From Sphingobacteriales bacterium (lineage in GTDB: Bacteria > Bacteroidota > Bacteroidia > Chitinophagales > UBA2359), in NCBI GenBank assembly GCA_016700115.1, contig CP064999.1, positions 5,575,501 to 5,639,500 on the forward strand: a stretch of DNA of 64,000 bases. The letters run 5' to 3'. The translations under genes were made by a program, and so were the position numbers. This document shows positions 33,048-42,087 of this stretch, one piece after another (the first letter of the stretch is position 1; each line of letters starts with the position of its first letter). The notes below the pieces were generated by a model. That model was not told the DNA's origin, ran no database searches, and saw nothing but the letters and a program-made list of their open reading frames with translations.

Positions 33048-33452
33048 ATGACAAAATACAGCTTGTTTACAATGTGCCTATTGACGATAATTGTTGGTAT
33101 TTCTGCCTGCAAAGAAGATTCCAAACCAGATATTGAAGGGTTGTATGTTGGCGAAACGCACTTAAATTTAATTTGGGCAGATCCGGTAGATGGATATGGA
33201 AATTCTGATACGACATATTCCGAAACCATTGAAGTGAAGTATATAGGTGAAGATAGCATTATGATTGGCACAAATCGCTTTTTATACAATGATATACAAC
33301 AGTATTTTAACAACACAGGTACACAATATTCTTATTTTGCCCATATTAAAGCCGACGTTGACAGTCTTTTGATACAAACTTATGATTATGATGGCATAAG
33401 TCCACAGGAATTTACACAAACCGATAAAGAGTTTAACGGTAAAAAACAATAG
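33048..33452 (+). CDS. Small lipoprotein of unknown function
   Basis: A 134-residue protein with a signal sequence (SLFTMCLLTIIVGIS) and a good lipobox, ISAC, giving a lipidated C21. The mature part is acidic and beta-rich, with repeated strands such as EVKYIGEDSIMIG. I do not recognise a domain. It lies 85 bases before the tricorn-type protease gene on the same strand, but a candidate promoter for that gene sits in the gap. Confidence 0.7.
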   Translation: MTKYSLFTMCLLTIIVGISACKEDSKPDIEGLYVGETHLNLIWADPVDGYGNSDTTYSETIEVKYIGEDSIMIGTNRFLYNDIQQYFNNTGTQYSYFAHIKADVDSLLIQTYDYDGISPQEFTQTDKEFNGKKQ

Positions 33453-33491
33453 TTAAGGGCTATTTGCTCTTCTGTCCTTAGTCCTTTTTGC

Positions 33492-33499
33492 TATCTTTG
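33492..33499 (+). promoter_or_regulatory. Candidate -7 element of the tricorn-type protease gene
   Basis: TATCTTTG fits the -7 consensus and lies 39 bases upstream of the ATG at 33538. The -33 region is not a good match; the nearest TTTG is 25 bases upstream. Confidence 0.5.
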
Positions 33500-33537
33500 C
33501 GCTTCTTTCTTTTTACCCCACAAAAATTGTAGCGCAA

Positions 33538-36500
33538 ATGAACTCCCCAATGCAAGGATATTACAGATTTCCCTCTGTTTATCAGGACCATCTGGTTTTT
33601 GTTTCAGAAGATGATCTATGGTTAACCTCGATTAAAGGCGGAGCCGCTCACCGGCTTACTGCAAATTTAGGAATAATCTCTCAACCCTGTTTTTCACCGG
33701 ACGGTCAATATATTGCATTTGTTGGCTCTGACGAAGGTCCGCAGGAAATATATGTAATGCCTTCTACCGGAGGTACCGCCAAAAGATTAACTTTTTTGGG
33801 GAGCGGCATCATTATGGCAGGTTGGAACCAAGATAAAATAGTATTTGCAACCAATTACGGTCAACCACACGGTCATGCACCTGCTTTATATGAAGTAGAT
33901 ATCCATGGAAATCTTCCGGTAAGACTGAATAAGTACGGTCCTGCCCGGAGCATTAGTTTTAACCATACAGGAGGGGTTGTTTTGGGGCGACATACCCGCG
34001 ACTCTTCCTATTGGAAACGTTACAGGGGCGGAACAGCAGGAGTTTTATGGATTGATAAAGATGGTAAAGGTGAATTTACCAAACTTCAACCCGTAACTGC
34101 CAATTACAATTGCCCGATGTTTATCAATGATAGGGTCTATTTTATCGCTGACAATAGTGGCGTAGGAAATATCTGTTCTTGTAAGCCTGATGGTTCCGAT
34201 TTTGTTCAACATACTCAACATAAAGGATTTTATGCAAGAAACGCACAAACAGACGGCAACCATATAGTTTACCATGCCGGAGGAGATATCTATCTTTTTT
34301 CACTCAGTACAAATTCTGCAAAAAAACTATCTATTAATTATCTTTCTCCTCGCGTACAACGCAACCGGAAGTTTGCCAATGCTGCCCAATTTGCCGATAA
34401 TTATGCACTAAATCCGGCAGGCAGCCACCTTTGTATCAATACAAGAGGAAAAATATTTGCTTTTGGTAATTGGGAAGGGTCCGTTTCCCAGTTTGGTGAC
34501 AGAAGTGGAATGACACGTTATAAACACAGCCAATGGCTGTCAGATGGTAAACGAATTGTTGCTGCTACCGACCAAAGCGGACAATATCGTCTCTGTGTAT
34601 TTTCTGTAGAAACTAACGAACAGACCAAACACTTTGAGCATCTCGACATTGGCATCCCTTATTCCATTAAAGTTTCTTGCTGTAAAGATGAAGCCGTTAT
34701 TACCAATCACCGTCAGGAACTCATTTGGGTAAATCTGGAAACCGGCGACCACATCATTATAGACCGCGCAGAAACCGGAACTCCTTTTGGGCTTCCATTC
34801 AGTTGGTCGCCCGATGGCAATTGGATTGCATACGCTTTTCCAATTAACCATCAAACTACAGCCATCAAACTCTTTAGTTTCGAAACCGGGCAATCCCATC
34901 AAGTTACCCGACCGGTTTTGTACGATTTTGAGCCCGTTTTTCACCCAAGCGGTAAATATCTGCTGTTTCTTTCAGCCAGAATTTTTAACCCTGTTTATGA
35001 TAATCTGCATTTCGATTTAAATTTTCCTAAAGGTATTCTTCCCTATTTGATTACCCTTCGCAAAGATGTTCCTTCTCCGTTTGTGCCGGTTCCGAAAAGC
35101 GTTGACGAAGACGAAGAAGCCCATATACACCATCACCACACTGACCTTGAACAAACAGAAAAAACTGAAAAGCCAAAAGAAAAAAAACCGGAGAAAATCA
35201 TCATAGACCTTGAAGGAATAGAAGACCGTATTGTTGCTGTTCCAATTGCAGAGGGCAATTATGTGCAGATGGATGTTTGTAAAAACAAAATTTTTTATAC
35301 TTCCTATCAGGTTGAAGGTGCACGTTATGCAGAACCGACTGCAAAAGCTAAATTAATGTCCTATAACATTGATAAACTGGAAGAAACTGTTTTTGCTGCC
35401 GGCATAAACTCTTTTACACTTTCATCCGACGGAAAAGCCTTAGCTTATTGGTCAAACAACCAATTGAGAGTGGTTAGTACCGATATTGAAACCTGTACTT
35501 CAAAAGACAGCGATGGATTTACCCGAAAAAGTGGTTGGGTAGATTTTTCGCGAATTAAATTGTCAATTGAGCCGGGTGCAGAATGGAAACAAATGTTCGC
35601 TGAAGCATGGCGACTGCAAAAAGAGTTTTTCTGGTCGCCGGAAATGAGCAATATTCAATGGCAGAAAGTGTTCGACCTGTATGCCCCATTAGTAGATCGG
35701 ACAAACACACGAAGCGAAATTTCTGACCTTATTTGGGAAATTCACGGTGAACTTGGAACCTCTCATGCCTATGAAGTAGGGGGAGATTACAGACCTCACC
35801 CTCCTTATTATGTCGGGTTTTTAGGTGCTGATTTAAGCTATGACCATAGACACCAAGCCTATCGTTTTGAGCGGATTTTAAGCGCTGATACCTGGCATCT
35901 GCATAGCCCTCCACCACTCAAACGCCCGGGTGTCAATATTTCTGAAGGGATGTTATTGCTCGCAATTAATGGGCAACAATTGAGCGAAAACGACCCTCCA
36001 CAAAAACTTTTGGTAAACTATATAGCAAGTGAAGTGCAGCTTACAGTTTCAAACCATGATGGCAGCAATCGAAGAAATGTTAATGTTAAAACCATCGGCA
36101 ATGAAGCCATGCTTCGCTATCGCGAATGGGTTGAAAACAACCGGAAATATGTTCACGAAGCAACCGGAGGCAAAGTTGGTTATGTACATATACCTGATAT
36201 GGGACCTAATGGTTATGGTGAATTTCACCGTTATTATTTGTCCGAATACGATCGGGGTGGGTTAATTGTTGATGTCAGATTTAACGGAGGAGGGCATGTT
36301 TCTCAATTAATACTCGAAAAACTTTCCAGAAAACGCCTTGGTTTTGACCTGACCCGTTGGGTAGGACATGAACCTTATCCTTCTGCATCTCCGGCCGGCC
36401 CAATTGTTGCCATTACCAACGAACAAGCCGGGTCAGATGGGGATATCTTCAGCCATTCTTTTAAAATGCTTCAACTTGGCAAACTTATCGGAATGAGAAC

Positions 36501-36780
36501 ATGGGGAGGAGTTATTGGAATCTGGCCTCGAAACGGATTGGTGGATGGCTCCTATACTACTCAACCTGAGTTTTCTTTCTGGTTCAAAGATGTGGGTTGG
36601 AAAGTCGAAAACTATGGAGCAGAACCTGATATTGAAATAGACATTGCCCCCCAAGATTATGCGCAAGGTATTGACCCACAATTGGACAGGGCAATTGCAG
36701 AAATTATACAAGAGCTTAAAACAAATCCCCCTCTGCAACCCGATTTCAGCAATAAACCTGATTTGAGTTTGCCTTGGTAA
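33538..36780 (+). CDS. Tricorn-type protease (S41 family)
   Basis: A 1,080-residue protein with the full tricorn order: WD-like/beta-propeller repeats from the N-terminus (FSPDGQYIAFVGSDEG, FSWSPDGNWIAYAF), a linker, a helical bundle, a PDZ-like segment (near 785-855) and an S41 catalytic core. Catalytic candidates are S742-H743 in GTSHAYE, the nucleophile S966 in NEQAGSDGD and E1011 in TTQPEFSFW. Tricorn proteases trim peptides released by larger proteases. There is no signal peptide, so it probably acts in the cytoplasm. The linker after residue 522 is acidic and His-rich, with four consecutive His, then Lys/Glu-rich. Confidence 0.92.
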   Translation: MNSPMQGYYRFPSVYQDHLVFVSEDDLWLTSIKGGAAHRLTANLGIISQPCFSPDGQYIAFVGSDEGPQEIYVMPSTGGTAKRLTFLGSGIIMAGWNQDKIVFATNYGQPHGHAPALYEVDIHGNLPVRLNKYGPARSISFNHTGGVVLGRHTRDSSYWKRYRGGTAGVLWIDKDGKGEFTKLQPVTANYNCPMFINDRVYFIADNSGVGNICSCKPDGSDFVQHTQHKGFYARNAQTDGNHIVYHAGGDIYLFSLSTNSAKKLSINYLSPRVQRNRKFANAAQFADNYALNPAGSHLCINTRGKIFAFGNWEGSVSQFGDRSGMTRYKHSQWLSDGKRIVAATDQSGQYRLCVFSVETNEQTKHFEHLDIGIPYSIKVSCCKDEAVITNHRQELIWVNLETGDHIIIDRAETGTPFGLPFSWSPDGNWIAYAFPINHQTTAIKLFSFETGQSHQVTRPVLYDFEPVFHPSGKYLLFLSARIFNPVYDNLHFDLNFPKGILPYLITLRKDVPSPFVPVPKSVDEDEEAHIHHHHTDLEQTEKTEKPKEKKPEKIIIDLEGIEDRIVAVPIAEGNYVQMDVCKNKIFYTSYQVEGARYAEPTAKAKLMSYNIDKLEETVFAAGINSFTLSSDGKALAYWSNNQLRVVSTDIETCTSKDSDGFTRKSGWVDFSRIKLSIEPGAEWKQMFAEAWRLQKEFFWSPEMSNIQWQKVFDLYAPLVDRTNTRSEISDLIWEIHGELGTSHAYEVGGDYRPHPPYYVGFLGADLSYDHRHQAYRFERILSADTWHLHSPPPLKRPGVNISEGMLLLAINGQQLSENDPPQKLLVNYIASEVQLTVSNHDGSNRRNVNVKTIGNEAMLRYREWVENNRKYVHEATGGKVGYVHIPDMGPNGYGEFHRYYLSEYDRGGLIVDVRFNGGGHVSQLILEKLSRKRLGFDLTRWVGHEPYPSASPAGPIVAITNEQAGSDGDIFSHSFKMLQLGKLIGMRTWGGVIGIWPRNGLVDGSYTTQPEFSFWFKDVGWKVENYGAEPDIEIDIAPQDYAQGIDPQLDRAIAEIIQELKTNPPLQPDFSNKPDLSLPW

Positions 36781-36828
36781 ATCTTTGTTGTTAGTCGCTT
36801 AGTGTTAAGTGTTTGTTAGAAAAAAATT

Positions 36829-36861
36829 AATGCTCTGTCCTAAACCGGCAGAGCATTTTTT
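36829..36861 (+). terminator. Rho-independent terminator after the tricorn gene
   Basis: AATGCTCTG pairs with CAGAGCATT around an 11-base loop, followed by a T run. It lies about 50 bases after the stop at 36780. The remaining 250 bases to the next gene are AT-rich and I see nothing else in them. Confidence 0.85.
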
Positions 36862-37111
36862 ATTATATTATCCTCAAATAATCATTTTCAATGTTCTTTA
36901 AACCAAAGACAAGATTGGTTAGCTTGAAGTAATCCTTATGGCAGAAATTACTGATAACAAGGTTATTTCGCCCTCTACTTTAACATAAAAGTTGAAAAAG
37001 GAACAATTTTTCAGAGTCTTTTATTAGTTTTTAATAAATTTTGGCGGGTAAATGAAAAAATACTCTTAAATTCCCCGCAAGTTTTGAATACTAACCTCTA
37101 AATCAACATTT

Positions 37112-37504
37112 ATGAACACAAAATTTCTTTTGGCAGTTGTATCAGTTTTGGTTTTCGTATTTATTGTAGATTCCGTATTCTACGGGTTTTTAATGAAAGA
37201 CTTCTTCGCAAACGTACCGTGTCAGAATCCTGAGCCCGACATGATTTATTTAATTATCGGGCTTATAATTTACTCATTTGCGTTCACTTACCTTTTTTCA
37301 AAATCTGGTTTTGGTGGAAGCAAGATAGAAAGCGGTGCTATGTTTGGCGCAGTAGTTGGTTTAATGTCAGGTATTGGGTTAAATTTAATTTGGTTAGCTA
37401 CAACCGAAGGATTTACCATCACTATGGCCCTTGTTGACGGAGTTTACAGGGTGGTAGTTTTAGCTGCTGCCGGAATAGTTGCATCTTATGTGCTTAACCG
37501 TTAA
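37112..37504 (+). CDS. Four-helix membrane protein of unknown function
   Basis: A 130-residue protein with hydrophobic helices at about 6-28, 45-63, 75-97 and 108-127. The first contains VDSVFYGFLM and the third is glycine-rich (GAMFGAVVGLMSGIGLNLIW). No known catalytic motif is present. It is a single-gene transcript that ends at a strong terminator. Confidence 0.65.
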   Translation: MNTKFLLAVVSVLVFVFIVDSVFYGFLMKDFFANVPCQNPEPDMIYLIIGLIIYSFAFTYLFSKSGFGGSKIESGAMFGAVVGLMSGIGLNLIWLATTEGFTITMALVDGVYRVVVLAAAGIVASYVLNR

Positions 37505-37542
37505 GACGTATTAAGAACATAGTATTAAATTGATGCGATAAT

Positions 37543-37575
37543 AAAAGCCGCTATCTTTATTTGATAGCGGCTTTT
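37543..37575 (+). terminator. Rho-independent terminator
   Basis: AAAAGCCGCTATC pairs perfectly with GATAGCGGCTTTT around a seven-base loop. The 13-bp stem with T tails on both strands lies 38 bases after the stop at 37504 and may work in both directions. Confidence 0.9.
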
Positions 37576-37692
37576 AATGTTTAAATATTTGGAGACTAAT
37601 TTTACTGCATAAATGATTTTCTTGTCTCTGACAAAGATGCTTGTCTCTTTAGTTTAAAATAAAAAAGCTCATTACAGGACAAAATGTTTATC

Positions 37693-37700
37693 TATCTTTG
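37693..37700 (+). promoter_or_regulatory. Candidate -7 element of the polysaccharide export gene
   Basis: TATCTTTG matches TAnnTTTG. Transcription would begin near 37707, upstream of both possible starts of the export gene (37754 and 37829). No clear -33 element is present. Confidence 0.45.
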
Positions 37701-37828
37701 GGAGCATTTTCTTTAAATACCCTTTACTTCCAAATAATCATATTGTTTGTTTAATGCAACGTTACTCCAAACTTAATGCTCTGAAGGTACAGCAACTGCA
37801 TATAGGGTTATCTTTCAACTTAGTATTC

Positions 37829-40342
37829 ATGAAATACCTGATATATTGTTTTATCATTTTTCAGATATTACAAATTACACAACCCGTCCAAGCTCAAGTT
37901 CGCACGTTAAACATATATGATAAAAACAGAAACAAACCCGACTCCTATTATAACAGATATGATTTAGACCGATTCATTCAACAGCAAGATGAAGAAATGC
38001 GCAATCGTGCAAATGCAGAGGATACATCTCTGATTAACCGCATCATGGTGACACCTGAAGAACTGCGCAAACTTGGTATTCCGGAAGAAACCATTGAAGA
38101 GTTAATGGAATTGACCCTGGCACAGGATACTTTGAAAATGATTAAAGACGAGGTCAAACGAAGTGAATTCGAAAAACTAAACAAAAACAAAAAAGACAGT
38201 ATCAGTATTGAAGATGTAATCAAACTGATAGAAATGCAAAAGCGTACACTCATTGAAAAAGCACTTGAACTTCCGGAACCCCTTGTTTTTGGTCAGGAAT
38301 TTTTCAGACGAAACTTGCTCGATGTTGTTTTTTACAATGAGCTGAACGAGCGCCCCCCCGATCATTACCCGTTAGGAATTGGAGATGAAATAACCATTTC
38401 TATGTGGGGAAGCATAGACTACAACAGCAAATTTATCATTGACAGTTTAGGAAATATCAATCCGCCTTTGGTGGGCCGAGTTTATCTCAAAGGCTCGACC
38501 CTTTCTAATGCAAAAGAGATAATAAAAAACAAGTTTGCCAAAACGTATGAATTTGATCCCTCAAAAATTGAAGTAAGCATCACATTCATGCAAAAAATCA
38601 GTGTCAATTTTGTTGGAGAGCTCCTTCATCCCGGAACCTATCGCTTTCCTTCCAATACTTCTGTGTTTAACGCCTTAGTTGCAATAAACGGGCCTAATCA
38701 AATAGGATCACTTAGAGAGATATTTATCAGGCGCAATGGCCAAACAGTTAAAAAACTTGACATCTACGAATATCTCACAAACCCCGACAGCCGTCAGGAT
38801 TACTTTCTTCAAAACAACGATTATATCGTAGTGCCACCTATGGGAGCAGTTGTCAATGTTTCAGGGCAAGTCAGACGGCCCTATAATTACGAACTTTCAC
38901 CCGGAGAAGGTCTTCAGAAAGTAATTAGTTATGCCGGTGGATTAAATGCCGATGCTTACACTAAAAATGTCAATATCAAACGTTATCAGGGAAATAAAGA
39001 AGTGCTGATTGACTTAGACCTTGACAGCCTGAAATTAAATAATACAGATTTCCCTCTGATAAATGGAGATAGTATTTTTGTGTACAGACTGCCTCGCGGA
39101 TTACGCAATTATGTTGAGGTGGTTGGCGCAGTTAAAGTTCCCGGTAAATACGAAGTAATTCCAGGGAACAAAATATCCGATATATTGCTGAAAACAGAAG
39201 GTGTATTAGACGAAGCCGATTTAAGCAGGGCCTATGTCATCCGCCTAAAGGAAGACCAATCCAAGTTAATCCTGCCTTTTAAACTCGGCGAAGTTTTAGA
39301 TGACCCCAAATCTCCTGAAAATTTCACCCTTCAAGACCTTGATACCATACAAGTCGTCTCTCGTAAAGCTTTCAGGCAGGATTTTTCGGTAAAAATATTT
39401 GGAGCAGTCAGGCAGGAAGGTGAATACGAATATGCAGAAGGGCTTACATTAAAAGACCTGCTTTATCTGGCGGGCGGGATGCGGGCTGAAGCCTCAACCG
39501 ACCGCATAGAAGTTTCCCGGCTCATTTCTTATACTGACAGAGATACCAAACAATCGGCCAAAGACCGGATTGTAGTAAAAAGAATAAAAGTGAACCCCGA
39601 TTTGACGATTGATACGGTTGCAGCTTCTTATCCTCTGCGGCCGTATGACCATGTATTTGTCCGCTTATCTCCCGATTTTGAGCCTCCTCAGATTATTAAA
39701 ATTTATGGAGAAATAACTTACCCCGGTGAATATAGTTTGATGAGCAAAGAAGAGCGTTTGACCAGTATCATCGAAAGAAGCGGCGGTATCACCCCTTATG
39801 CTTTTAGCGAAGGGGCTAAATTGTTCCGGCTTCAGGATAGTATTGGTTATGTACTGCTTGATATAAACAAAGCCATTGCCAAGCCCAATAAGTCAAAATT
39901 CAACTATATCCTTGCAGATGGCGATTCTATCTTTGTCCCTCAGATAAAAAACATTGTTTCTCTTCAGGGTGCAATCAGCCATTTTGATGTTGACAGTGTT
40001 GTACTCAAAATCAGCGCACCTTTTGAGGGGAAAAAGAAACGGGCTAAGTACTACATTAATAATTATGGTGGCGGCTTTGGAAGAGATGCCAAAAAGTCAA
40101 GAACCTATGTCCAACAACCTAATGGCAGAATTGACAAAGCCCGATCTTTCTTAGGAATTAAAAGATACCCAAGAGTGGAAAACGGAGCAACCTTGTTTGT
40201 AGATATAACCGACCGAAAACGTTTTGAAGCAGAACGAAAAGAACGCCGCAAAAACCGGAATTGGAACGATGCCTTTGATAGTCTGAGTTCTAAGATTGCT
40301 ACAATTCTCACAGTATTGGTCTTGGTTAGACAAGCTCTTTAA
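37829..40342 (+). CDS. Wza/SLBB-type polysaccharide export protein
   Basis: An exported protein of 837 residues from the ATG at 37829, chosen because KYLIYCFIIFQILQI...QAQ is then a classic signal peptide; the ATG at 37754 would add 25 residues before it. An acidic, helical region comes first, then the polysaccharide-export motif HYPLGIGDEITISMWGS. Several soluble ligand-binding beta-grasp (SLBB) repeats follow, marked by VNFVGELLHPGTYRF, VSGQVRRPYNYEL, VVGAVKVPGKYEV, IFGAVRQEGEYEY and IYGEITYPGEYSL. The C-terminus is basic with a final short hydrophobic stretch (TILTVLVLV). The family forms outer-membrane channels for capsule or exopolysaccharide. No polymerase or glycosyltransferase is adjacent. 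Confidence 0.88.
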   Translation: MKYLIYCFIIFQILQITQPVQAQVRTLNIYDKNRNKPDSYYNRYDLDRFIQQQDEEMRNRANAEDTSLINRIMVTPEELRKLGIPEETIEELMELTLAQDTLKMIKDEVKRSEFEKLNKNKKDSISIEDVIKLIEMQKRTLIEKALELPEPLVFGQEFFRRNLLDVVFYNELNERPPDHYPLGIGDEITISMWGSIDYNSKFIIDSLGNINPPLVGRVYLKGSTLSNAKEIIKNKFAKTYEFDPSKIEVSITFMQKISVNFVGELLHPGTYRFPSNTSVFNALVAINGPNQIGSLREIFIRRNGQTVKKLDIYEYLTNPDSRQDYFLQNNDYIVVPPMGAVVNVSGQVRRPYNYELSPGEGLQKVISYAGGLNADAYTKNVNIKRYQGNKEVLIDLDLDSLKLNNTDFPLINGDSIFVYRLPRGLRNYVEVVGAVKVPGKYEVIPGNKISDILLKTEGVLDEADLSRAYVIRLKEDQSKLILPFKLGEVLDDPKSPENFTLQDLDTIQVVSRKAFRQDFSVKIFGAVRQEGEYEYAEGLTLKDLLYLAGGMRAEASTDRIEVSRLISYTDRDTKQSAKDRIVVKRIKVNPDLTIDTVAASYPLRPYDHVFVRLSPDFEPPQIIKIYGEITYPGEYSLMSKEERLTSIIERSGGITPYAFSEGAKLFRLQDSIGYVLLDINKAIAKPNKSKFNYILADGDSIFVPQIKNIVSLQGAISHFDVDSVVLKISAPFEGKKKRAKYYINNYGGGFGRDAKKSRTYVQQPNGRIDKARSFLGIKRYPRVENGATLFVDITDRKRFEAERKERRKNRNWNDAFDSLSSKIATILTVLVLVRQAL

Positions 40343-40481
40343 CCCATTTTTGGGAGTTGCTTTTTTAAGCAGAAGCAAGATCCGCGAGTTGTTAAAATAT
40401 TTATCCTTAGTTGCTAATTCCATCTTTAGCACGGTTTTTGATATTTTCCAAAACACAAACCTGCTTCACTTAAAATAATAG

Positions 40482-42001
40482 ATGGTTTATATGCTGCGCT
40501 CCATACAATTCTGTGCTTTTATACTCCTTTTGTTTTTAATATCTCAGCATATCCTACAGTCACAAACTGTAGGCATTAAATTTTTTGTTGGTTCATGGGC
40601 TGAAGTTTTGGAAAAAGCAAAAGAAGAGCGAAAATATATTTTTATTGAGCTTTACGGCAAACATTGTCTTTATTGCACACACATGGATACGGCTGTTTTT
40701 ACCAGTCCTCATGTTTTTCCACTTTACAACCAACGTTTTGTTAGTTTTAAAATCAACTACTCGGAAGGTGACTTTAATTATTACGATATGGCGCAATCTT
40801 ATAGTGTGGATTTAACAGATAGGTATCTGCCTATATTGCTATATTTTGATTCTGAAGGAAATGTATTGAGAAAAGAAACCGGAGGAAAAACAACCGCTGA
40901 AATGAAAGCCATAGCAGATGAAGTTTTAGCTCGTCCCAAGGGTAAAGGAATTATTGCTAAGCCAATAGAATCAAAAGAAGAAGAACAATTGATTTATACA
41001 GAACCTAATATAAAAAAAACAACACCTGCCATTCCGGAAAAATCAAATACATCTGAAAAAAAGGAGGGGGTCTATACCCCACATTTTGGAAAAGAAAAGG
41101 CAGAAACGCCGGTTCAAATAGAAAAACCAAAAAATCAACCTAAATCATCGCCACAAATAAACACAAATACAGAACTCCGTCAAAGTTCAAGTTATACCTC
41201 TCCCCCATCACAACAGCTCAAGTCAGATAATGACCGGTTGAATGAACTAAGTGTTTATTTCAATAAAGACACTACAATGGTGCCTGAAAAGGTCAGAGAA
41301 TATGCCTATTTGCTTTTAAAGTTACACCAACCCTATAATCAGGTTGTGAACTATTATTTAAATTTAGAAAGCAAGAACTTAAGTAAACAGGTCAACCTTG
41401 ATTTTATCTATGACTTCACACTAAATCTTGAAAACAAAGCGATTGATTACTTTGTCAGTAATATTCATTATTATAAAAGGATGAAAGGAGGACAAAAGGT
41501 CAACGAAAAAACTCAAAATGCCATTGAATATACAGTTTTGAATGCAATCAAGAGCAAAGACCTTTACTTATTCAGTAAAGCCGAAGAAACTATCTATAAA
41601 ACATATCTCCCAGAAAAGGAAGAATTTCTTTTCGAAATGAGAAGTTTGTTTTACCAAGGCATTGAAGATTGGGATACCTATTCAAAGATTGTGGTTCAAT
41701 ACCTGGACAAATTCTCAGTATCCGACCCAAAACTATTAAATGAAATTGCAGTTAAATTTCTTCGCAACATTAATGACAAAAAAATGCTTTACAAGGCATT
41801 GGAATGGATCGAACTGTCTATCAAAATTGACCATGAATATTACAATCATTTCACTTGTTCACAATTACTTTACCGCTTAGCCATATTGATAAAGCTATTC
41901 TGGCAGCTCAAAATGCAATTTATTTAAACAAGTTGAGAATGGACGGCACAGACCCTAAACCTTGCGAGTTGTTTCTCGAAAGATTGTATAGGTTGCGTTG
42001 A
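40482..42001 (+). pseudogene. Secreted thioredoxin-like protein, frameshifted near its 3' end
   Basis: The frame from 40482 (or the ATG at 40491) encodes a signal peptide, then a thioredoxin-like domain with KHCLYCTHMD (C62, C65) and RYLPILLYFDSEGNV. A Ser/Pro/Lys-rich linker (about 160-245) and a helical C-terminal region follow. The frame ends at 41927 after nonsense residues. Moving back one base near 41879 gives SHIDKAILAAQNAIYL and a natural ending ERLYRLR with a stop at 42001. One A is probably missing. The break removes only about 40 residues, so the CXXC domain may still be made. It lies 139 bases after the export gene. Confidence 0.78.
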
Positions 42002-42028
42002 TTATACAAAAAAACAGTAAATAAAAAT

Positions 42029-42064
42029 GCCCCATCAAAAGAACAAATAATCTATTGATGGGGC
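42029..42064. terminator. Hairpin between convergent genes
   Basis: GCCCCATCA pairs with TGATGGGGC around an 18-base loop. A-rich sequence precedes it and CTTTAT follows. It lies between the thioredoxin-like gene and the end of the convergent glnN, so it can serve both. Confidence 0.75.
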
Positions 42065-42087
42065 TTTATGCAATAAATGCCATAGAT

